DNA of 5,581 nucleotides, from positions 1-5,581 of the forward strand of contig CACLQG010000053.1 of NCBI GenBank assembly GCA_902609035.1, read 5' to 3'. This document shows positions 1 to 5,397 of the stretch, piece by piece. Under the pieces are notes generated by a model, which was given only the letters and a program-made list of their open reading frames with translations, had not been told where the DNA came from and made no database searches. Each line of letters starts with the position of its first letter. Positions within the stretch are counted from its first letter, which is position 1. The position numbers and the translations under genes were made by a program. This stretch comes from an uncultured Bacteroidota bacterium. Its GTDB lineage: Bacteria; Bacteroidota; Bacteroidia; Flavobacteriales; Flavobacteriaceae.

Positions 1-142
1 CATAACCCTTGATCAGCAACAAAGAATCATTGGAGGGGTAAGATAAAAATTCAGCGATTTTTTCAAATCCCTTTATCTGAGAGGCAGTAGCCTCAAAGCT
101 GAATTTTTTTAAAAGAATTTTATGGAAAGAGGAGTTTAACAT
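1..142 (-). CDS. RecD-like ATP-dependent DNA helicase (AAA/UvrD family), N-terminal part only
   Basis: This is a partial gene running off the left edge. Reading from the ATG at 142-140 gives 47 codons without a stop, beginning MLNSSFHKILLKKFSFEAT and ending in SLLLIKGY. In Bacteroidota RecD-like SF1 helicases a short helical N-terminus of about this length ends in an 'LLKGY' strand directly before the Walker A motif (AGTGKT), so the ATP-binding loop should begin with the next residue outside the window. The family unwinds DNA in repair and recombination. The gene diverges from the hypothetical gene starting at 236, with 93 bases between the starts. The C-terminal motifs of the same kind of protein appear at 3738-3944 on the opposite strand, which suggests a rearrangement. 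The identification relies on a short stretch and its fit to the family pattern. Confidence 0.7.
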   Translation of the reverse strand, partial: MLNSSFHKILLKKFSFEATASQIKGFEKIAEFLSYPSNDSLLLIKGY

Positions 143-202
143 GTAGCTTTTTTTCTACCAATATAATTCATTTGTAAAACTTTTACGATTCAAAAAAAAT
201 TG

Positions 203-210
203 TAGATTTG
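203..210 (+). promoter_or_regulatory. Candidate Bacteroidota -7 promoter box for the 236 gene cluster
   Basis: TAGATTTG matches the Bacteroidota -7 consensus TAnnTTTG exactly and lies 25 bases before the ATG at 236. No clear TTG -33 element sits 17-23 bases upstream; a TTTT at 181-184 is the nearest. It could drive the hypothetical-DUF3822-rsmD cluster. Confidence is moderate because only one half of the promoter is convincing. Confidence 0.45.
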
Positions 211-235
211 TTAGTAGGTAAAAAATAAATAAACA

Positions 236-712
236 ATGAAAATAGCGCTTCAAGCCATACTCTGGGTACTTGCGATACTCTTTAGTTACAAGATTTATGA
301 CTCAATTAATGGTCCCATTAATTTCAACAAGACCAAGAACGAACGCTATGCTATAGTAATCAATAAATTGAAATTGATTCGTAAGGCTCAGATTGCACAC
401 AAAGACGTTAATGGTATTTACTGTGAAAACTTTGACAGCTTGGTGAAATTTATTGATAATGGAATTTTCACTTTGGTAGAAAAGCGTGATTCCTCCTATA
501 TGGAATACGACCGCACATACAGAATTGACATGCTCCGCGAGGTGGTAGTTGTAGATACACTTGGTTTTGTTCCTGTAAAAGATTCCTTATTCAAAAACAC
601 TGATGTGTACAAAAGCTTTGCTAATGTACCCGTAGATGGAATTGATGCAAAGTTTGAGATCAATTCAAATATTATTGATAAGAACGGTTACAAAGTTCCA
701 GTTTTGAAGTGA
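236..712 (+). CDS. Conserved hypothetical protein with N-terminal membrane anchor (main open frame of a frameshifted gene)
   Basis: The open frame encodes 158 residues of unknown function. Residues 4-18 are hydrophobic (ALQAILWVLAILFSY) after MKI, giving a single N-terminal membrane anchor or uncleaved signal, with the rest probably on the periplasmic side. Residues 49-73 read like a recurring Bacteroidota pattern 'RkAQiAhkdvnGiY..nFDsLvkFi', reminiscent of the region after the N-terminal helix in pilin-like proteins; that resemblance is only an inference. As I recall the family, these proteins are over 200 residues long and continue past the point where this frame stops. The missing tail is present at 709-879 in the -1 frame, so the stop at 710-712 looks like the result of a single lost base. 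The ATG at 236 is the natural start, placed after the -7 box at 203. It is the first gene of the cluster leading to DUF3822 and rsmD. Confidence 0.65.
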   Translation: MKIALQAILWVLAILFSYKIYDSINGPINFNKTKNERYAIVINKLKLIRKAQIAHKDVNGIYCENFDSLVKFIDNGIFTLVEKRDSSYMEYDRTYRIDMLREVVVVDTLGFVPVKDSLFKNTDVYKSFANVPVDGIDAKFEINSNIIDKNGYKVPVLK

Positions 713-879
713 AAGTTGCAAAAGACGTTATACTCCACGATCAGGACAAAGATTTGTTAAAATTAGAAAACGAGACTGTTTCTGTTGACGGAGTCAATGG
801 TCCTGCCATCATACTGGGTTCTCTTACCGAGGTAAATACCAACGGAAACTGGCCCACAATTTTTGATGCCGTTCAATAA
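709..879 (+). pseudogene. Out-of-frame C-terminal tail of the conserved hypothetical protein
   Basis: From GTG at 709 this frame is open for 56 codons to the TAA at 877-879. It begins VKVAKDVILHDQDKDLLKL and ends GSLTEVNTNGNWPTIFDAVQ. It joins directly to the end of the preceding frame (GYKVPVLK) after a -1 shift. The 'GS.TE..TnGNW' ending is what I recall from the C-terminus of this Bacteroidota family. There is no independent start signal, so I read it as the displaced 3' end of the gene starting at 236, not as a separate gene. Restoring one base near 709 gives a protein of about 214 residues whose end overlaps the DUF3822 start by 14 bases, the same tight packing as its neighbours. Confidence 0.65.
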
Positions 880-1639
880 AAATATCATTCAAGATAAAGA
901 GCTATCTATCCAAATTTTTAAGGATGGATTTTCTTTTTGTACTAACATTGCTCGTCCATTTTTTAGGTTTGACTCCCACAAATTGGAACAAGGAGAAGCA
1001 CTTCAAAATCTCATTGAAACCTACTCCTATTTGGAAAGTGAGAAGATAAAAGGAATACACTTCAATCATTTCTCGACTTTTGTTCCAAAAACATTATATA
1101 ATCCCAAACAAAAAGAAACCTATCTCAATTACAATATAATCTTAAGCAAAGGGTGGACGATAGCTGAGAAAGACACCCAAGATAATAAAATCAAAATTCT
1201 TTACCCTGTAAATAAAGAAATAGAAGAAACACTAAAATTCTATTTTAAGAAAATTTCATTTACCCATTACTCTCAAATACTATATGACCTAAGCATAGGG
1301 GTAAAAAATGAAGAAAATTCAATAGTAATGAATCTAAACATGCAGGACATTCAATTTGACCTTTTTGTTTTTAAAGGAAAAGATCTTTTGATTTATAACA
1401 GCTACCCTTATAAAAATGAAGACAGCTTTCTCTATTTCATATTAGCTGTCGCTGATAATTTATCGCTCTCTCCTGAAGATTTTGATATAGTGTTTTTTGG
1501 AAAGTATTCTCGTTATAAAAAGTATTATTTAGCATTGGAAACCTACCACAACAAAATAACTTTTTCTGATCAAGGAGGAATAGTTATGTTTGACGAAAGA
1601 GAACATCCGGCTCCCTATTTTCTGAATCTATTTGAGTAA
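866..1639 (+). CDS. DUF3822 family protein
   Basis: A 257-residue protein matching the Bacteroidota-restricted DUF3822 family in length, composition and gene context. Its biochemical role is unknown; I recall that a Bacteroides member has an actin-like ATPase fold, which would make it a possible nucleotide-binding protein, but I see no diagnostic catalytic motif here. There is no signal peptide or membrane segment, so it is probably cytoplasmic. Recognisable stretches are IQIFKDGFSFC near the N-terminus, 'NiilskGWtia', 'NLNMQDIQFDLFVFKGKDLLIYNSYPY' (given as scattered family-like strands around residues 155-180) and the ending PAPYFLNLFE. I chose ATG 866; a TTG at 863 adds one residue. The start lies inside the 3' end of the preceding gene's tail, and the stop shares a base with the rsmD start (TAATG), so the three are probably cotranscribed and translationally coupled. 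Confidence 0.8.
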   Translation: MPFNKNIIQDKELSIQIFKDGFSFCTNIARPFFRFDSHKLEQGEALQNLIETYSYLESEKIKGIHFNHFSTFVPKTLYNPKQKETYLNYNIILSKGWTIAEKDTQDNKIKILYPVNKEIEETLKFYFKKISFTHYSQILYDLSIGVKNEENSIVMNLNMQDIQFDLFVFKGKDLLIYNSYPYKNEDSFLYFILAVADNLSLSPEDFDIVFFGKYSRYKKYYLALETYHNKITFSDQGGIVMFDEREHPAPYFLNLFE

Positions 1640-2172
1640 TGCGAATTATCTCGGGATCCCATAAAGGTAGAAGAATCATCGCCCCAAAAAAACTTCCCGT
1701 TCGACCGACTAGCGATCGGTCTAAAGAAGCCATCTTCAATATTTTGCAAAACCAATACGACTTGGAAAGCATGGTTGCTCTAGATCTTTTTTCTGGTACA
1801 GGCAATATAAGTTATGAATTTGGATCTCGAGGGACCAAAAACATTACAGCTGTAGATCAAAATAGAATGTGTGTTGATTTTATTCGTAAAACATCAAAAA
1901 TATTGGAACTCAACATTCAAGTTATACAAATGAAAGTCATCAAATATCTCTCTACTAAATCAACACCTTTTGATTTAATTTTTGCTGACCCTCCATATGA
2001 TATGGAGATAAATCAATACGTCAACATGATTGAAACCATTTTTGAAAATAATCTTTTAAAACAGGAAGGTTTGTTGATTATTGAACACGTTGAGCAAAAA
2101 AAAATTGAATGCCATACAAGGTTTTTCCAATCAAGAAAATACGGCAATAGTGTATTTAGTTTTTTTGAATAA
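1639..2172 (+). CDS. rsmD: 16S rRNA (guanine(966)-N(2))-methyltransferase RsmD
   Basis: RsmD methylates N2 of G966 in 16S rRNA, using S-adenosylmethionine, during assembly of the small ribosomal subunit. The 177-residue length is normal for the family and the gene is intact. The N-terminus MRIISGSHKGRRI and residues 21-36 (VRPTSDRSKEAIFNIL) form the conserved RsmD entry motif. Residues 47-58 (ALDLFSGTGNIS) are the SAM-binding motif I, D73 is the acidic residue that ends strand 2 (AVDQN), and residues 117-120 (DPPY) are the catalytic motif IV of N-methyltransferases. The ATG overlaps the DUF3822 stop by one base. The last codons meet the convergent rnpB gene with only 7 bases between. An A9 run at 2096-2104 (QKKI codons) is in frame here. 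Confidence 0.93.
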   Translation: MRIISGSHKGRRIIAPKKLPVRPTSDRSKEAIFNILQNQYDLESMVALDLFSGTGNISYEFGSRGTKNITAVDQNRMCVDFIRKTSKILELNIQVIQMKVIKYLSTKSTPFDLIFADPPYDMEINQYVNMIETIFENNLLKQEGLLIIEHVEQKKIECHTRFFQSRKYGNSVFSFFE

Positions 2173-2179
2173 TAAAAAA

Positions 2180-2468
2180 GGCAGGCCTATAAGCCGGATT
2201 CTGTCGTGTCTTATTATTTATCTTGACATTGTATTACTACAACATTCTAGCCGCCTACCCAATTACATTGAACGAGCCGTTCTCTAAAGCAATCATACTT
2301 GGCGTTGCACCGCATAGAGTTTACATGATTTCACTACAGCCTAACTGTACTTGCTTTCTGTTGCACTGGTCCTATCCGCCGAGGCGAATGACGGGCGTTA
2401 CCCGCTATACTGCTCTATGGTGTCCGGACTTTCCTCTCTTATAAACAAGAGCAATAAGACAGCCTGCC
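2180..2468 (-). ncRNA. rnpB: RNase P RNA (catalytic subunit of ribonuclease P, bacterial class A type)
   Basis: RNase P RNA is the ribozyme that removes the 5' leader from precursor tRNAs. Read on the minus strand, the molecule begins GGCAGGCU (2468-2461) and ends GGCCUGCC (2187-2180); these pair over 8 bases as helix P1. Near the 5' end GAGGAAAGTCCGGAC (about 2440-2426) is the conserved CR I/P4 strand. The middle holds CAGTGCAACAGAAAGCAAG, the CR II/III region. GTGAAATCATGTAAACTC and GCGGTGCAACGCC match the specificity-to-catalytic connection, GGGTAGG is a plausible L15 loop binding the tRNA CCA end, and ACAGAATCCGGCTTATAGGCC is the CR V/P4 3' strand. The length is about 289 bases. Six U residues follow P1 directly (2179-2174), suited to transcript termination. 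It is convergent with rsmD and divergent from dnaX. Confidence 0.95.
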
Positions 2469-2473
2469 ATATG

Positions 2474-2481
2474 CAAAGTTA
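2474..2481 (-). promoter_or_regulatory. -7 promoter box of rnpB
   Basis: On the minus strand TAACTTTG matches the Bacteroidota TAnnTTTG -7 consensus exactly. It ends 5 bases before the first base of RNase P helix P1 at 2468, which is the expected distance to a transcription start, so the mature 5' end probably coincides with the start. No good TTG -33 element is visible upstream. The placement relative to the RNA makes this the most secure promoter in the window. Confidence 0.7.
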
Positions 2482-2545
2482 ATCTTTTGTTGATAATTTA
2501 AGGTGAAATTATTGCTCGACTATCCTAGGGACGTTGATCAATTTT

Positions 2546-2553
2546 TATCTTTG
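2546..2553 (+). promoter_or_regulatory. -7 promoter box of dnaX
   Basis: TATCTTTG matches TAnnTTTG exactly and ends 17 bases before the dnaX ATG at 2571, implying a leader of only about 10 bases. It faces away from the rnpB box at 2474-2481, so the 64 bases between the two boxes form a compact divergent promoter region. A -33 TTG at the usual spacing was not found. Confidence 0.5.
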
Positions 2554-2570
2554 TCTGGTAGCCAGATTAC

Positions 2571-3636
2571 ATGGAAAATTATATTGTCTCAGCCTTAAAG
2601 TATAGACCACAAAAGTTTGAGGAAGTGGTTGGGCAAAAGGCCATTACACAGACATTGGAAAATGCCATAGAAAAAAATCAACTAGCACAAGCCCTACTAT
2701 TTTGCGGTCCTCGTGGTGTAGGTAAAACATCTTGCGCTCGTATCCTCGCCAAAAAAAATTAATAGCAAAGGAAAAGCAGATCTCGATGAAGATTTTGCTT
2801 TCAATATTTTTGAACTGGATGCAGCGTCTAATAACTCTGTAGATGACATAAGAAGTCTAAACGAACAAGTTAAAATTCCTCCACAGGTAGGAACCCACAA
2901 AATATATATTATTGACGAGGTTCACATGTTATCTCTTGGGGCTTTCAATGCTTTTCTAAAAACATTGGAGGAGCCCTCAAAACACGTAATTTTTATTCTG
3001 GCAACAACCGAAAAACAAAAAATAATACCCACAATACTTTCTCGATGTCAAATCTATGATTTTAAAAGAATAAGTTTCAAAGACTGTAAGGAACACTTAC
3101 AAAAAATTGCGGAAGATCAAAAAATAAAATTTGAAGAGGAAGCACTAGATTTAATTGCTCAAAAAGGAGACGGAGCACTAAGAGACGTACTCTTCATATA
3201 TGATCGAATGGTTAGTTTCACAAATAGAAACCTTACCGTAAAATCTGTATCTGAAAATTTAAATGTACTGGATCACGACACTTTTTTCAAGATTACAGAT
3301 TTAATATTGAAAAACGATATTCCAAGTATTCTACTGGCTTTTGACGAGCTACTTCAAAAAGGGTTTGATGAATTACAATTCATCATAGGGATGGGATCTC
3401 ATTTCAGAAACTTAATGGTCAGTAAAGAGAACAAAACTCTCCATTTGATTGAAGTAAGCCGAAGTGTGGAGGAAAAATTTAAGGAGCAAACTTTAAATAC
3501 CCCATTGACCTTACTCCTAAGTGCTATTAATTTGGCGAGTAAATGTGAACTTGACTACAGAAATACTAGAAACAAAAGATTGTTGATTGAATTATGTCTA
3601 ATGCAAATGGCCTCTCTCCATTTCGGGGAGAAATAA
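2571..3636 (+). pseudogene. dnaX: DNA polymerase III subunit gamma/tau (dnaX), frameshifted and truncated after domain III
   Basis: DnaX is the ATPase of the clamp loader that places the sliding clamp on DNA. The start [22 protein letters not shown] is the usual DnaX N-terminus. Walker A (GPRGVGKT) is at residues 46-53. The first frame stops at 2760-2762; skipping one base in the A run at 2751-2758 continues as [36 protein letters not shown], Walker B in IYIIDEVHMLS, sensor 1 in ILATTEKQKIIPT and the SRC arginine-finger motif. The four-cysteine zinc module is absent, as I recall for flavobacterial DnaX. Domain III ends LLIELCLMQMASLHFGEK, about residue 355, where the frame stops at 3634-3636. 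Tau proteins normally continue with domains IV-V that bind DnaB and the polymerase. About 20-30 further DnaX-like residues, including NRFIIP and YFKE, follow in the -1 frame before helicase sequence begins. DnaX is essential, so a broken only copy would be surprising. Confidence 0.85.
2751..2758 (+). other. A8 run causing the first dnaX frame break
   Basis: Eight A residues after GCC and before TTAAT. With eight, the frame reads A-K-K-N-stop; with seven it reads A-K-K-I-N-S-K-G and joins the long open frame that carries Walker B and sensor 1. The open frame downstream runs 2752-3636. An A8 run in kdsB at 4741-4748 is in frame, so not every such run here is wrong. Confidence 0.8.
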
Positions 3637-3944
3637 ATCGTTTTATTATACCGGTTTTTTATTTTAAAGAATATTCTGCAAAAGTAAAAAAACAGCAACC
3701 TACTGATGTGTTAGAACCAGCTAAGCATAACGAAACTGACCCTTATTTTAATGCTTTACAGGTCAAATATTCCTATGCCATTACCTGCCACAAGTCCCAG
3801 GGTGGGCAATGGAAAAATGTTTTTATTGAACAACCATATTTACCCGAAGGACCCAATAAAGATTATTATAGATGGCTCTACACCGCTATAACTCGAGCCA
3901 AAGAACATTTGTTTTTGATAGGTTTTGGTAAGGAATATTTTTAA
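3637..3944 (+). pseudogene. Fusion remnant: dnaX tail joined to the C-terminus of a RecD-like helicase (UvrD_C_2 region)
   Basis: A 116-codon open frame begins at ATG 3594, but its first part overlaps dnaX out of frame and is not a real N-terminus. From 3639 the residues RFIIPVFYFKEYSAKVKK look like the continuation of flavobacterial DnaX after domain III. From about 3738 the protein changes to DPYFNALQVKYSYAITCHKS, QGGQWKNVFIE and RWLYTAITRAKEHLFLIGF, the C-terminal helicase motifs (V and VI, UvrD_C_2) of the RecD-like SF1 helicase found in Bacteroidota. The arginine in YTAITRAK is the motif VI arginine that contacts ATP. The frame ends at the TAA at 3942-3944, where I expect the intact helicase to end. 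All upstream helicase domains, including Walker A and B, are missing. It cannot be an active helicase alone. Confidence 0.8.
3690..3738 (+). other. Rearrangement junction between dnaX and RecD-like helicase sequence
   Basis: DnaX-like sequence (FIIPVFYFKE, 3642-3671) gives way to helicase sequence (DPYFNALQ, from 3738). The exact point cannot be placed because DnaX linker regions vary. I see no insertion sequence, terminal repeat or target duplication at the junction, so there is no sign of transposition. Confidence 0.6.
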
Positions 3945-3986
3945 TGTGGTTAATTTAGAATGGCTATAAATTCAGTTTCAAAGGAA

Positions 3987-4014
3987 TTGGATAAGCCTTA
4001 GGTTTTTATGTTTG
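3987..4014 (+). promoter_or_regulatory. Candidate promoter of kdsB
   Basis: TTG at 3987-3989 and TATGTTTG at 4007-4014 match both halves of the Bacteroidota promoter (TTG and TAnnTTTG) with a 17-base spacer. Transcription would start near 4020, leaving a leader of about 80 bases before the kdsB ATG. It is the only two-part promoter match I found in the window. The rest of the 3945-4102 intergenic stretch is AT-rich with no other clear signal. Confidence 0.5.
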
Positions 4015-4102
4015 AGAACGGATTTATTTTACATATAATCAAATTATAAAAAACTCTTAAATATATACTTGTTTTTTAAAATTTGTCCTTTCATTTGCAT
4101 TA

Positions 4103-4846
4103 ATGAAAATAATCTCAATAATTCCTGCGCGATTTGATTCATCGCGTTTTCCAGGTAAGTTAATGAATCTGCTGGGCGATAAAACGGTTATTTTAAGAAC
4201 CTATCAAAATGTAGTGGCGACTGATCTTTTTGAAGATGTTATTGTCGCTACGGATAATGATTTGATCTTTGATGAAATTTCAAAAAATGGAGGTAAAGTG
4301 GTGATGACAAGAAAAGATCATCAATGTGGAAGCGATCGCATTGCGGAGGCAGTTGCCGATATGGAAGTCGATATGGTGATCAATGTTCAAGGCGATGAAC
4401 CTTTTGTGGATACTGTAAGCCTCAAAAATCTGATCGATGTTTTTTATGAAGACCATAAAAAAGAAATTGCGCTGGCTTCTTTAATGACACCCCTTTACAA
4501 ATCTGAGGAAGTCCATAACCCCAATGTAGTTAAAGTAATTGTTGATTTGAATAACTTTGCCCTATACTTTTCCCGTTCTACCATTCCTTATGTTCGGGAT
4601 AACGAAAAACCTTCGAACTATTTTAAACATGTAGGGGTTTACGCATATAGAAAACAAGCATTGATCGAATTCAGTGAACAAGAGATTACCCCTCTGGAAT
4701 CTGTTGAAAAAATTGAATGTATCCGTTATTTAGAACATGGAAAAAAAATCAAAATGGTGGTGACAGAAAACTTGAATTTTGAGATTGACACACCGAGTGA
4801 TCTAGCTCGAGCTCAAGAATATTTAAATCAACTGAATTTAATATGA
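4103..4846 (+). CDS. kdsB: 3-deoxy-manno-octulosonate cytidylyltransferase (CMP-Kdo synthetase)
   Basis: KdsB activates Kdo with CTP to CMP-Kdo in the cytoplasm, the donor used to add Kdo to lipid A in LPS synthesis. The 247-residue protein has the family's normal length and no break. The N-terminus IIPARFDSSRFPGKLM (residues 6-21) is the nucleotide-binding loop of the family. Residues 76-83 (GSDRIAEA) and 94-100 (NVQGDEP) are conserved CTP and magnesium-binding motifs, with D98 a metal ligand candidate. YFSRSTIPY, KHVGVYAYRKQAL, EKIECIRYLEHG and EIDTPSDL are further KdsB signatures in the expected order. The stop overlaps the next gene's start (ATGA), so the two genes form an operon. Upstream is the helicase remnant; as I recall, a RecD-like helicase gene next to kdsB is seen in related genomes. 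Confidence 0.95.
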   Translation: MKIISIIPARFDSSRFPGKLMNLLGDKTVILRTYQNVVATDLFEDVIVATDNDLIFDEISKNGGKVVMTRKDHQCGSDRIAEAVADMEVDMVINVQGDEPFVDTVSLKNLIDVFYEDHKKEIALASLMTPLYKSEEVHNPNVVKVIVDLNNFALYFSRSTIPYVRDNEKPSNYFKHVGVYAYRKQALIEFSEQEITPLESVEKIECIRYLEHGKKIKMVVTENLNFEIDTPSDLARAQEYLNQLNLI

Positions 4847-5367
4847 TTTCTTGGCTGGCCAAGATTGTATTTCTTCGCCTGATGGGATGGACCATTGAGG
4901 GTGAGTTTCCCCAAATAAAGAAATTTATTGTTGCAGTTTTTCCTCACACCCGAAACATGGACTTTATTGTAGGGGTGATGACGCGAGCTATACTAGATGA
5001 GAAAATTAGTTATGTAGGAAAAAAGGAACTCTTCAATCCACTTACAGCGTGGTTTTTTAAGGCATTGGGAGGAACTCCCATTAACCGTAGTTCTAGCGAA
5101 AACAATGTTTCTTCCATTGCTCAAATTTTTAAAGAAAATGAAGTCTTCCGAATGGCCATTGCACCAGAGGGAACCCGAAAGAAAGTAGTTCACTGGAAAA
5201 CAGGGTTTTACTACATAGCAATGGAGGTCAAGGCGCCTATTTTACTGGTAAATTTTAATTATTTTAAGAAAAAAGTTTCGTTTTTAAATTTATTTCATCC
5301 TACTGGAGACATTGAAAAGGATTTTAAGGAAATGAAAGCTTGTTTTGTTAAGGCCATGCAGCCTTGA
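4843..5367 (+). CDS. 1-acyl-sn-glycerol-3-phosphate acyltransferase-like protein (PlsC family)
   Basis: A 174-residue LPLAT-superfamily acyltransferase. The family transfers an acyl group to lysophosphatidic acid or a related acceptor at the inner membrane. Motif I is HTRNMD (H35 and D40, the catalytic HX4D pair). GKKELF at 59-64 and GGTPINR at 76-82 correspond to motif II and the acceptor-binding region. APEGTRKK at 107-114 holds motif III (EGTR). VKAPILLVNF near the C-terminus fits motif IV, where a proline is conserved. The short form of about 180 residues is common in Bacteroidota. The N-terminus is only moderately hydrophobic, suggesting peripheral membrane association. Its start overlaps the kdsB stop by four bases. 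The exact substrate cannot be told from sequence, and acylation of another lipid is possible. Confidence 0.85.
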   Translation: MISWLAKIVFLRLMGWTIEGEFPQIKKFIVAVFPHTRNMDFIVGVMTRAILDEKISYVGKKELFNPLTAWFFKALGGTPINRSSSENNVSSIAQIFKENEVFRMAIAPEGTRKKVVHWKTGFYYIAMEVKAPILLVNFNYFKKKVSFLNLFHPTGDIEKDFKEMKACFVKAMQP

Positions 5368-5374
5368 TTTAGTA

Positions 5375-5397
5375 TGGGGATCGGTACCCCAATTTTT
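5375..5397 (+). terminator. Candidate intrinsic terminator after the kdsB operon
   Basis: TGGGG (5375-5379) and CCCCA (5387-5391) form a 5-base-pair GC-rich stem with a 7-base loop, followed by TTTTT at 5393-5397. It lies 8 bases after the acyltransferase stop. The stem is short but stands out in AT-rich surroundings. The remaining 5398-5581 is AT-rich; I found no gene or confident promoter there. Confidence 0.55.

Noticed and set aside
1584..1805. Minus-strand open frame of 73 codons
   Set aside because: It is antisense to the DUF3822 end and the rsmD start, both well supported; no recognisable protein.
2081..2444. Two overlapping plus-strand open frames of about 70 codons (2081-2287 and 2223-2444)
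   Set aside because: They lie across the rsmD end and the antisense strand of rnpB; the residues show no family pattern, and the RNase P RNA explains the sequence conservation.
2697..2900. Minus-strand open frame of 67 codons opposite dnaX
   Set aside because: It is antisense to clear DnaX sequence (Walker A to Walker B) and has no family features.
3628..3638. Programmed -1 ribosomal frameshift at the dnaX stop
   Set aside because: GAG AAA TAA does not offer an X XXY YYZ heptamer with good re-pairing, and I see no strong stem-loop right after it; a missing base is simpler.
3690..3740. Insertion sequence or integron-type event at the dnaX-helicase junction
   Set aside because: No transposase, inverted repeats or target-site duplication can be seen around it.
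4739..4750. A8 run in kdsB as another frame break
   Set aside because: GGA AAA AAA ATC reads G-K-K-I in frame and the KdsB protein is complete on both sides.
4993..5193. Minus-strand open frame of 66 codons opposite the acyltransferase
   Set aside because: It overlaps the HX4D-to-EGTR core of a well supported gene in antisense.
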